DNA from: Muribaculaceae bacterium
GTDB taxonomy: Bacteria; Bacteroidota; Bacteroidia; Bacteroidales; Muribaculaceae
Length of the DNA: 13,631 bases
Reading direction: 5' to 3'
NCBI GenBank assembly: GCA_009775195.1
Contig: VSPF01000057.1
Coordinates: forward strand, 1 to 13,631
A program made the position numbers and the translations under genes. Below, piece after piece: positions 1 through 6,933 of this stretch (positions are counted from its first letter, which is position 1; each line of letters begins with the position of its first letter). The notes beneath the pieces were generated by a model. The model was not told the origin of the DNA, searched no databases, and saw only the letters and a list, made by a program, of their open reading frames with translations.

Positions 1-1
1 A

Positions 2-319
2 CTCGACGGTGACCAGTACAGGCTCGTATCGCCTTACGAAGGCAATCACACGGCTACAATGTTTGTCGACAAGCAAGACCGCAACGCAGTCGTATTCGCT
101 TTCGACGTGCATCCTCGCTACAATGAGAAACTTGTCAATGTCAAGTTGCAGGGGCTCAACCCCAAGGCCACATATAAGGTACGAGAAATCAACCGCGCCG
201 ATTGCTCGACCGACAATAATGTCAAGACCTATTCCGGCCAGTACCTTATGACAGTAGGTCTGCCCCTGTTCTCAAACAGCGACCTCTCGAGCCGGGTTTA
301 CGAATTGAATCAAATTTAA
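2..319 (+). CDS. Alpha-galactosidase (GH36 family), C-terminal fragment
   Basis: This is the 3' end of a gene that begins before the window; the open frame runs in from base 2 and stops at TAA 317-319, giving about 105 residues. The visible part begins LDGDQYRLVSPYEGNHTA and continues through a beta-strand-rich segment with VVFAFDVHPRYNEKL, VKLQGLNPKATYKVREIN and YSGQYLMTVGLPL. From memory this matches the C-terminal beta-sandwich domain of Bacteroidetes GH36 melibiases, which cleave terminal alpha-galactosyl residues from oligosaccharides such as raffinose and melibiose. The catalytic barrel with the two aspartates lies outside the window, so activity cannot be judged. It is the only plus-strand gene and converges on the DUF262 pair. 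Family assignment is fairly confident; exact substrate is unknown. Confidence 0.82.
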   Translation, partial: LDGDQYRLVSPYEGNHTATMFVDKQDRNAVVFAFDVHPRYNEKLVNVKLQGLNPKATYKVREINRADCSTDNNVKTYSGQYLMTVGLPLFSNSDLSSRVYELNQI

Positions 320-371
320 GGTTGGTATATAGACTATAATATACGATTGTTTTGTAGGTTTAGTTAATCAC

Positions 372-406
372 GGGTACCGCGACAATGTGATATTATCGCG
401 GTACCC
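372..406. repeat. Inverted repeat between convergent genes, no T tract
   Basis: An 11-bp perfect arm, GGGTACCGCGA at 372-382, is repeated inverted as TCGCGGTACCC at 396-406. After one mismatch (383/395) three more pairs form (384-386 with 392-394), leaving a 5-nt loop. Neither strand has a T run directly after the stem, so it is not a standard intrinsic terminator. It lies 52 nt after the alpha-galactosidase stop and could protect or trim that mRNA's 3' end, or be a protein site. Role unknown. Confidence 0.6.
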
Positions 407-413
407 ATCATCG

Positions 414-451
414 AAAAAATAAACCGCGTCGCGATTTGCGATGCGGTTTAT
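414..451 (-). terminator. Intrinsic terminator of the DUF262 pair, possibly bidirectional
   Basis: Bases 419-432 pair with 438-451 around a short loop. On the minus strand the stem has one C/A mismatch and is followed by six T (complement of the A run 414-419), the classic intrinsic terminator form, 22 nt beyond the stop codon of the 714-residue protein. On the plus strand the mismatch becomes a G-U pair and the stem is followed by the T-rich TATATTT, so it may also stop transcripts coming from the alpha-galactosidase gene. Confidence 0.85.
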
Positions 452-473
452 ATATTTGTGGATGTCCTCGTTA

Positions 474-2618
474 TTAGAGTGTGGGCAAGATGTGGGTCAC
501 TATATAGTTTACAATGTCGACATCGGCGGCAGTGGTCGCAATCGAATTCACCAGTGTATATGTATTGTCGCTCTCGCGCTGATAGAGGTTCACCACTACC
601 GGCTGGGTGCAGTCGAGGTATTGATTACTCTCGCCAAGCTGCAAGAAATCACGGTAATTGCCCAGCTTGAGGCTTACTTGTCCGGCTTTGGGCTTCCATG
701 AGTCCATTATGGCCAGATGTATGACAGACCAGTTTTGGCCCGGCTTTTGGGCAGTCTTGAGCGCTATCCACCCCATTTGCCAGGAGCTGTCGTCTTTGAA
801 GAACTTGCCATAGCAGGCGTGCGCGAGTAAGGTGGGATATTTGACTACGTAGTATCTCAAGTCATGATGCGCCGGCGCGTATGCATCTATCATATCATTG
901 AGTATTTCGTCGCGATTCTTGCCATTGCGCGAGGCTGCGTCGTAGGCATTGAGGAAGAGCGGAAGCACGTCGGCGATGCGTTTGTTGTCATTCGTGACAA
1001 AAAATGTATCGCGCCACAGTGACACCAGGCCCGGCTCCCCGCCGCCAATGCGTCTGCGCCAGCTATTTTCCTTGCACATAAAGTCGCCGTGGGTCAGCAT
1101 GGCACGCGACAGCATGGCCGATTCGGCAGAATAACGCTTGAAGGCCGTGCGGAATGTGTCGAAAAGACCGGGCTGCGTCCAGCCGATTGCGCCGAGCGAA
1201 CCAAGTAGCAGCGTGTGGTTTTCGATTGCAGCGATTGCTTTCTCGCTGGTCGGATTAGCCGCTATGTAGTCCGATTTTCTGATTTCTTCGTTCTTTTGGT
1301 TGTCGTTTAGGGCTTTGCGGTTCGTGCTGAGTGTGCCATGCAATATCAGTGTGCCTACTTCGCGGAAGATTTCCGGCATACGCTCGGTTCGCAGTTCGTT
1401 GTTCGACTTCTTCAGCAGGTTGCGTAACACCCGCATCCGTCGGCACATTTGCTCTATTGTGATATATGCCTTGTCCCCGGGCTCGTATATGCGGTGGTTC
1501 GAGAGATAGAGCAGCAACGAGTAGAGCAGCAGCAGTTCGGTATAGCCTAACTTCGAATTTCCCTCTACGCAAGCCAGGTCGATAAGGTGTATGTCGGTGT
1601 TGTCGATATTGATTTTGTCGGGGTCGCTGTCGTCATTCTCAAAGAAGCGTTCACAAATACCGTCGGCTTCGGGCATGATAATGCTATCGAGCGCGTGTTC
1701 GAGCATCGTTACCCTCGACGGGCGCGAATATATGTCGTTGAGCCAGTCCATGGGGTCGTCAGATGGCTCTGCGCCTTTGGTGGCAAGGCTGAGCATGCGG
1801 CTCACGGTATGTATGAAGTTGAGCAGGTAGTCATCGACCTCGGGGATAAATTTATCTTTGTCTTTTTGTCGGAGGGCCTCGGTCTTGATGCTTTCATTGC
1901 CCATACGCCACATGCGGTTGGTATACTCTATGTCGATTTTCGAGGCAAGGCGCGATTTTGTGACCTTGTCAAAAGCGGCCTTGAAATGCTCGAAGTCGGT
2001 AAGGGGTTTGCCGCGCGAGTTCATCTTGATATAGATGTCGTCGGTCAGGCCCAGGTCTTCGAGGTCGAAGCCGTAGAATTTTATCCTGTCGAGCTTGTCC
2101 CATATCGGGGTGATGTTGTCTTTGTCGGGATAGAAGACACTGTCGAGATATGTGAGCATGCGCAGCATACTGTCGATGGTAGGGTCGTCGTTCCACTCGA
2201 GTCGGTACCACTTTTGGTCGCGGATGTCCTCGGCAATATTGCCGGTCTCTGACGGGGTGTGGTCTACAAGATGCTGGCAGAAGTATCGCGAGTTGGCGCG
2301 TGTGCGGTATGAGAAGTCGGCGAGGAACCCGTAGTCGCCCGTCGGGCGTTTTTCTCGTTTTGCCGACAGCCAGTGCAATAGGTAGAGGGTTGTGAGGCGT
2401 TGCTGCCCGTCGAGGGGCACGAAGTCCTGCCCTTCGAGTGCTCCATAGATAAAGTCGAGGGTGCCAGCTTTGCCGTTGATGAGGTCGACGAGTGCCGACA
2501 CGAAGCCTTCGCGCACCTTCACCTCGTTTTTCCTTCCTTGCGCGTAGTCGCGCTGTATCATCGGTATAACTACCTTGTGCTGATTGTCAAATAGTTGACG
2601 GAATGATTGTAGGGCCAT
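474..2618 (-). CDS. DUF262 protein with unassigned C-terminal region (second gene of GmrSD-like pair)
   Basis: A 714-residue protein whose N-terminal part is a DUF262 (GmrS/SspE-type, ParB/sulfiredoxin-like fold) domain. The family signatures are IPMIQRDYAQGR at residues 18-29, PLDGQQRLTT at 68-77, and IKMNSRGKPLTDFEHFKAAF at about 197-216. In known relatives the DGQQR motif is needed for NTP hydrolysis that controls a nuclease. No DUF1524 HNH motif (EHIxxQ followed by NLxLL, N and K) is visible. Residues from about 250 to 714 are helix-rich and then mixed, with ENHTLLLGSLGAI at 466-478, and I do not recognise the fold. No signal peptide or membrane segment is apparent, so it is probably cytoplasmic. 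Its ATG lies 5 nt beyond the stop codon of the upstream partner, indicating co-transcription and probable coupling. A role in restriction or phage defence is inferred from the family; the exact partner chemistry is unknown. Confidence 0.88.
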   Translation of the reverse strand: MALQSFRQLFDNQHKVVIPMIQRDYAQGRKNEVKVREGFVSALVDLINGKAGTLDFIYGALEGQDFVPLDGQQRLTTLYLLHWLSAKREKRPTGDYGFLADFSYRTRANSRYFCQHLVDHTPSETGNIAEDIRDQKWYRLEWNDDPTIDSMLRMLTYLDSVFYPDKDNITPIWDKLDRIKFYGFDLEDLGLTDDIYIKMNSRGKPLTDFEHFKAAFDKVTKSRLASKIDIEYTNRMWRMGNESIKTEALRQKDKDKFIPEVDDYLLNFIHTVSRMLSLATKGAEPSDDPMDWLNDIYSRPSRVTMLEHALDSIIMPEADGICERFFENDDSDPDKINIDNTDIHLIDLACVEGNSKLGYTELLLLYSLLLYLSNHRIYEPGDKAYITIEQMCRRMRVLRNLLKKSNNELRTERMPEIFREVGTLILHGTLSTNRKALNDNQKNEEIRKSDYIAANPTSEKAIAAIENHTLLLGSLGAIGWTQPGLFDTFRTAFKRYSAESAMLSRAMLTHGDFMCKENSWRRRIGGGEPGLVSLWRDTFFVTNDNKRIADVLPLFLNAYDAASRNGKNRDEILNDMIDAYAPAHHDLRYYVVKYPTLLAHACYGKFFKDDSSWQMGWIALKTAQKPGQNWSVIHLAIMDSWKPKAGQVSLKLGNYRDFLQLGESNQYLDCTQPVVVNLYQRESDNTYTLVNSIATTAADVDIVNYIVTHILPTL

Positions 2619-2622
2619 CGGG

Positions 2623-4362
2623 CTATGCGTTTTTTATGTTGTAGACTGTTTCTAATATTTGACGCAGGTATGCCTCGCGGTCTTTCTCGCTCCAGTAGTG
2701 CGGTTGGTTCGCCCCGGCGGGAGTATAGTATTTCAAGAATACATTGCGAGTGCATACGGGTACGTAGACACCGGTGCTGTCCATATCAATGATTTTCTGT
2801 CGCTTGGTTTCGAAGAGCGAATTGCTTAGCACGATATTGTCCCTAAACCCCAGCAGGGCAAGGTTTGAAATCGAGTGAAGCTCTTCCTCTTCCATATTAT
2901 CGGTAGAGAGCAGAGCGGTGACTTCGGTGCGCAGGCTGTTGAATATTACTTGGTCGAGTTCTTTGCCTGCGATACCGCTGGAGTCGTCTTTGAGACGCTC
3001 GTTTACTTTGGCGATAAGTTCGTCGCGCTTTTGTGATGCATCGATAGCTTCGAGGCTTCTCACGTTTTCTTTGAGCCATTCAATCCATTGCTCGCGTTTG
3101 TTGAGGCCTTCGGAGTGCTGTGCGTGTATGTGTTCGAGACTCCAGCCTTCGTTGCGTTTCTTACTCTTATATTTGTCGAAGGGGAAGCGCGACTTGTCGC
3201 TCGATGCGGCAGTGGTGCGAACGTTGAGCAGCAGGAGGATTTTCTCGATTTTATGACTATCTTTTTTATATGATAGTTCTTTCAATGCCGATTCGGTATC
3301 TTTGCCTTTATCATTCAGTGCTACTTCGGCCTCTATGAGTTTGTCGAGCTCGGCGATTTTATCCTTGTATCCCATGTCTTCGGTCTCGGTGATGAGCCGC
3401 GACAGGGGATACTCGTTGTTGACGGCCACGATATATCCGGCGCGGTGGTAGAGGTCGTTGTCGTGATACCACTCGCGGAGTTTTAGGAAATATTCGTATA
3501 TATCGCGCCACAACAGCTCGGTAGAGCCATTGTAATCTTCTTTTAGCTTGCGGCTGAGTTCGAAGAATATTGAGTATTTGTCTTTCCTGTCGGCCCGGTC
3601 GGGGGTGAAGAAGTCGAAGAGCAGGTCGAGGCGTGTGTCGTATTTCTCCGGGTTTTCGTTTGTCAGGAATGACCAAAGGGATTCGTTGTGCAGTTCGCGC
3701 TCGAGGTTGTCCCACTGGGCGGCGATTTGTTCTTGCAGTGGGCTTGGCTTGTCGGTGGAGCTTACGCCTCGGTTGAGGAAGAGGGCCTTGACGAGTTCGG
3801 CATTGGTCAGGGGGATTTTGCCGATGTTGAGTCGCGCGAATAGTTTCTGACTGTTTTCCGATGCATCAGCCTCGTACCACAGTACCTGTACCTGCTTTTT
3901 CAAGAGGTTGAAAATATCCCAGGCCCGTGAGATTGCCTCGTTTTGGTCGGTGCCGAACCACTCCTTGATATATGTAGCCGCGTCGTAGATATATCTATAG
4001 TCGATATAGTCGTTCTTTTTGGCCGCGTCTAATGTGTCGAGATAGGTCTCCGACGAGGTTCTTGTTTCGTATTTGAGTCTATAGGGCGTTACGAGTGGTA
4101 GGTTGAGGCTTTCTAATACCTTTAAAATCAGATATATGGTCGTTAGTCTTTGCTGGCCGTCGATAAGTTCGTAGCTTGGCTCGTCGTCTATGCGTTTTAC
4201 AACGACGGGCTGCAGGCAGTAGTTTTGGTTCGTGCCGGCGCGTTCGTAGATGTCGTCGAGCAGGCGTGTTACCTCGCTTTTGCCCCAGCGGTAGCCGCGC
4301 TGGTAGGCCGGTATGATAAATTTCCCTTTTATGTCAAGGGTTAGCTTGGGTTCGAATACCAT
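2623..4362 (-). CDS. GmrSD-like DUF262-DUF1524 (HNH) protein, first gene of pair
   Basis: A 579-residue protein counted from ATG 4362. The N-terminal DUF262 domain shows IPAYQRGYRW (17-26), IDGQQRLTT (67-75) and FARLNIGKIPLTNAELVKA (175-193). The C-terminal DUF1524 HNH nuclease domain shows WSLEHIHAQ (407-415, probable catalytic H411), NLALLG (500-505), then N509, N514, F517 and K520-R521. This is the architecture of fused GmrSD type IV restriction enzymes and of SspE, where NTP binding or hydrolysis in DUF262 gates DNA nicking or cleavage by the HNH part. All expected motifs are present, so it looks active. The same frame opens at ATG 4455, but that start would lie inside ftsH and its terminator and add 31 residues that do not resemble the family; MVFEPKLTLDIKGK is a typical DUF262 start. 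Target DNA modification and phage range cannot be read from sequence. Confidence 0.9.
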   Translation of the reverse strand: MVFEPKLTLDIKGKFIIPAYQRGYRWGKSEVTRLLDDIYERAGTNQNYCLQPVVVKRIDDEPSYELIDGQQRLTTIYLILKVLESLNLPLVTPYRLKYETRTSSETYLDTLDAAKKNDYIDYRYIYDAATYIKEWFGTDQNEAISRAWDIFNLLKKQVQVLWYEADASENSQKLFARLNIGKIPLTNAELVKALFLNRGVSSTDKPSPLQEQIAAQWDNLERELHNESLWSFLTNENPEKYDTRLDLLFDFFTPDRADRKDKYSIFFELSRKLKEDYNGSTELLWRDIYEYFLKLREWYHDNDLYHRAGYIVAVNNEYPLSRLITETEDMGYKDKIAELDKLIEAEVALNDKGKDTESALKELSYKKDSHKIEKILLLLNVRTTAASSDKSRFPFDKYKSKKRNEGWSLEHIHAQHSEGLNKREQWIEWLKENVRSLEAIDASQKRDELIAKVNERLKDDSSGIAGKELDQVIFNSLRTEVTALLSTDNMEEEELHSISNLALLGFRDNIVLSNSLFETKRQKIIDMDSTGVYVPVCTRNVFLKYYTPAGANQPHYWSEKDREAYLRQILETVYNIKNA

Positions 4363-4387
4363 GTAGGATAATGATATGTTTAAGGTT

Positions 4388-4425
4388 AAAAAATAGCTGC
4401 CCGGGTGGGGTCGGGCAGCTATTTT
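4388..4425 (-). terminator. Strong intrinsic terminator of rsfS-ftsH
   Basis: A perfect 14-bp stem (4390-4403 with 4412-4425, arm AAAATAGCTGCCCG) with an 8-nt loop begins 4 nt after the ftsH stop codon. On the minus strand the stem runs directly into six T (complement of 4388-4393). It separates ftsH from the DUF262 pair, whose start codon lies only 25 nt further on. Confidence 0.93.
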
Positions 4426-4429
4426 GAAA

Positions 4430-6442
4430 TCATTTTGATTCGACCTCGGTGGCATCGACGTCGTCGATTGGCGGCGGGGTCGGTTCGTTGTCGTCTTTGT
4501 GACCGAAGAGTTCGTCGGTGCGCGAGGTCCAGGGGCGCGGACCGAAGATGCGCTCTACGTCGTCGGTAAATATCACCTCGCGAGTGATAAGGGTCTGGGC
4601 CAGTTCGTGGTGGCCGTCGGCATGAGCCTGGAGTATGCTCTTTGCGCGTTCGTATTGTTCGGCGATTATGCGCGACACCTCTTCGTCGATGATTTTGGCT
4701 CGGTCGTCGCTATAGGGGTTGGTAAACATGTTGCTCTGACCGGTCGAGTCGTAGTACGACAGGTTGGGCAGCTTGTCGCTCATACCGTAATATACTACCA
4801 TGGCATATGCCTGCTTGGTCACTCGCTCGAGGTCGTTGGCCGCGCCGGTCGATATGTGGCCGGTGAAGAGTTCTTCGGCTGCGCGTCCGCCGAGGAGCGA
4901 ACATATATCGTCGAGCAATACCTGCGAGGGCACGATTTGGCGCTCCTCTGGCAGATACCATGCTGCGCCGAGGGCTTTGCCGCGAGGCACGATGGTGACT
5001 TTTACCAGTGGGTTGCCGTAGCGTAGGTGCCACGACACGGTTGCGTGGCCGGCCTCATGGATGGCGATGGCTTTCTTTTCGTCGTCGGTAAGGATTTTCG
5101 AACGCTTCTCCAGACCGCCGATGATGCGGTCGACTGCGGCGTTGAAGTCGTCTTTGCTTACGCTCTCTTTATTGTGACGTGCGGCGATGAGGGCGGCCTC
5201 GTTACATACGTTGGCTATGTCGGCTCCCGAGAAGCCCGGGGTCTGACGTGCAAGCATCTCGATATCGAGGTCGGGCGCTGTCTTGATTTTGCGCAGGTGT
5301 ACCTTGAAGATTTCTACGCGGTCGGGCAGGTCGGGCAGGTCTACATAAATCTGACGGTCGAAACGTCCGGCACGCATCAGGGCCTTGTCGAGGATGTCGG
5401 CGCGGTTGGTGGCGGCAAGTATTATGACGCCGCTGTTGGTGCCGAAGCCGTCCATCTCGGTAAGGAGCTGGTTGAGGGTATTCTCGCGTTCGTCGTTGGC
5501 TCCCATGCCGGCGTTGCGTCCACGGGCGCGGCCCACGGCATCGATTTCGTCGATAAAGACTATACACGGGGCTTTTTCCTTTGCCTGGCGGAAGAGGTCG
5601 CGCACTCGCGAGGCACCTACGCCGACAAACATCTCCACGAAGTCAGAACCAGACATAGAGAAGAAAGGCACGTCGGCTTCGCCGGCTACGGCTTTGGCCA
5701 GGAGGGTCTTGCCGGTTCCGGGAGGGCCAACCAGTAGTGCGCCCTTGGGGATTTTGCCGCCCAGGTTGGTATAGCGCTTGGGATTTTTGAGAAATTCGAC
5801 GATTTCTTCGATTTCTGTCTTGGCCTCGCTCAGGCCGGCGACGTCGCGAAATGTTACCTTGTCGGCATTGTTCTTGTCAAAGAGCATAGCCTTTGATTTG
5901 CCGACCGAGAAGATTCCGCCGCCACCTCCGGCACCGCCGCCACCGGCACCCGACATGCGGCGCATCAGGTAGAACCATACGCCGATGAGCAGCACGAAGG
6001 GCAGGATTGACCAAAGTATGTTGCCGAACTGGCTGGCTTGCTCAAACTCGACCTCGCCCGTGAATGCGCCCGACTGGCGCCACTGCTCGATTTTTTCGCT
6101 CAGCTTGTCGGCCGAGGGTATGTTGGCTTCGACTTTGGCCGGTATGTTCTTGCCGGCTTGGTAGTTGCTGTTGTTGAATATTTTTTGTGCCAGTGAGTCG
6201 GTCAGGTAGCCCTCGACCATTTTCTTGTCGGAAAATACCACGATTTTTGTAATGCCGTGGTCTACCTCGACATATCGCTCGAAGGTCGAGTAATTGACCT
6301 GCTTTGTGACCGAATTGTTGTCGAAGTAAAATATACCGCCGAGGAAGAGGAGTACGATGGCGTACATCCACCACAGGCTGAAGCGGAAGGGATTTTTTTT
6401 CGGCTGGTTTGACTGGCCGTTATTTGATGGTGTGAATGCCAT
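4430..6442 (-). CDS. ftsH: ATP-dependent zinc metalloprotease FtsH
   Basis: A complete 670-residue membrane AAA+ protease that unfolds and degrades damaged or short-lived inner-membrane and cytosolic proteins as a hexamer. Transmembrane helices are seen at about residues 22-40 and 140-160, flanking a periplasmic domain. A glycine-rich linker (165-176) follows. AAA motifs are Walker A GPPGTGKT (239-246), Walker B IVFIDE (294-299) and the second region of homology with arginine fingers R357 and R360. The protease domain has the zinc motif HEAGH (462-466) with catalytic E463 and third ligand D537 in GAANDLERVT. The C-terminal tail is acidic and proline-rich, probably flexible. Length and motifs are normal for the family. 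It follows rsfS by 33 nt and is probably co-transcribed with it; an intrinsic terminator follows directly. In many Bacteroidetes, as I recall, cdsA comes next, but here a DUF262 pair does. Confidence 0.98.
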   Translation of the reverse strand: MAFTPSNNGQSNQPKKNPFRFSLWWMYAIVLLFLGGIFYFDNNSVTKQVNYSTFERYVEVDHGITKIVVFSDKKMVEGYLTDSLAQKIFNNSNYQAGKNIPAKVEANIPSADKLSEKIEQWRQSGAFTGEVEFEQASQFGNILWSILPFVLLIGVWFYLMRRMSGAGGGGAGGGGGIFSVGKSKAMLFDKNNADKVTFRDVAGLSEAKTEIEEIVEFLKNPKRYTNLGGKIPKGALLVGPPGTGKTLLAKAVAGEADVPFFSMSGSDFVEMFVGVGASRVRDLFRQAKEKAPCIVFIDEIDAVGRARGRNAGMGANDERENTLNQLLTEMDGFGTNSGVIILAATNRADILDKALMRAGRFDRQIYVDLPDLPDRVEIFKVHLRKIKTAPDLDIEMLARQTPGFSGADIANVCNEAALIAARHNKESVSKDDFNAAVDRIIGGLEKRSKILTDDEKKAIAIHEAGHATVSWHLRYGNPLVKVTIVPRGKALGAAWYLPEERQIVPSQVLLDDICSLLGGRAAEELFTGHISTGAANDLERVTKQAYAMVVYYGMSDKLPNLSYYDSTGQSNMFTNPYSDDRAKIIDEEVSRIIAEQYERAKSILQAHADGHHELAQTLITREVIFTDDVERIFGPRPWTSRTDELFGHKDDNEPTPPPIDDVDATEVESK

Positions 6443-6475
6443 TATGTGATGTGCTTATTGGGTTTGAATTAGGGG

Positions 6476-6835
6476 TCAGTCTAAGTCTGCCACCCGGGTT
6501 ATCTCTGCGTCGCTCCAAAGTTCTTCGAGGTTGTAGCGCGTGCGCGTCTCCGGTAGGAAGATATGTACCCAGATGTCGCCATAGTCCATGATTACCCAGT
6601 CGCTGCCTTCTTCGCCGTCGATACCGTAGGGCTTTACGCCGCTTGTGTCGAGTACATGTTCGGCAACGCTTTCGGCTATCGAGGCCGTGTGGGTAGTCGA
6701 GTTGCCCTCGGCTATGATAAATGAGCCTGTGGCGGCTGTATCTATTGAACTTAGGTCTACTACGCTGATGCCGTGTCCTTTACGGTTGTGGATGCCTTCT
6801 ATGATGAGTTCCTTGAGGTTTGTCGTCGGGGTCAT
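6476..6835 (-). CDS. rsfS: Ribosomal silencing factor RsfS (Iojap/YbeB family)
   Basis: A 119-residue protein that, in characterised relatives, binds ribosomal protein uL14 and blocks subunit joining when nutrients are short. The family pattern is clear: KGHGISVVDLSSIDTAATGSFIIAEGNST, then HTASIAESVAEHVLD, the G-DW stretch EGSDWVIMDYGDIWVHIF, and the end YNLEELWSDAE. The length is usual. I start at ATG 6835; the frame extends two codons further to a TTG at 6841, but the ATG is favoured and sits 23 nt after a Bacteroidetes -7 box. The gene is first in a unit with ftsH, an arrangement common in Bacteroidetes. No signal peptide; cytoplasmic. Confidence 0.95.
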   Translation of the reverse strand: MTPTTNLKELIIEGIHNRKGHGISVVDLSSIDTAATGSFIIAEGNSTTHTASIAESVAEHVLDTSGVKPYGIDGEEGSDWVIMDYGDIWVHIFLPETRTRYNLEELWSDAEITRVADLD

Positions 6836-6858
6836 TAACAATTTTATCTTAATTTATG

Positions 6859-6866
6859 CAAAGGTA
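6859..6866 (-). promoter_or_regulatory. Probable promoter (-7 box) of rsfS-ftsH
   Basis: On the minus strand these bases read TACCTTTG, an exact match to the Bacteroidetes primary sigma factor -7 consensus TAnnTTTG, followed by CA and an AT-rich leader of 23 nt to the rsfS ATG. I do not see a well-spaced -33 TTTG; the nearest TTG upstream (6910-6908) is about 41 bp away. The site lies in the only sizeable spacer on the minus strand, between the end of the permease gene and rsfS, which supports it. Confidence 0.65.
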
Positions 6867-6933
6867 ATGAATTATTCTGAAGATTTTGTATGTATATATT
6901 TCTTTAACAATTATCATGCCAAAAAGTGCGCTG

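Noticed and set aside
1587..2252. Plus-strand open frame of 221 codons opposite the second DUF262 gene
   Set aside because: It lies wholly antisense to a motif-supported gene, and its Val/Gly/Asp-rich translation is typical of a reverse-complement shadow.
4363..4455. Earlier ATG start (4455) for the HNH-bearing DUF262 protein
   Set aside because: It would overlap ftsH by 26 nt and be transcribed across the whole ftsH terminator, and the extra 31 residues do not resemble the family, whose typical start is at 4362.
5027..5737. Plus-strand open frame of 236 codons opposite ftsH
   Set aside because: It is antisense to the highly conserved AAA domain of ftsH and its translation resembles no protein family; such frames arise from GC-rich codon bias.
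6476..6841. TTG start for rsfS two codons upstream of the ATG
   Set aside because: An ATG directly follows at 6835 and the family does not need the extra residues.
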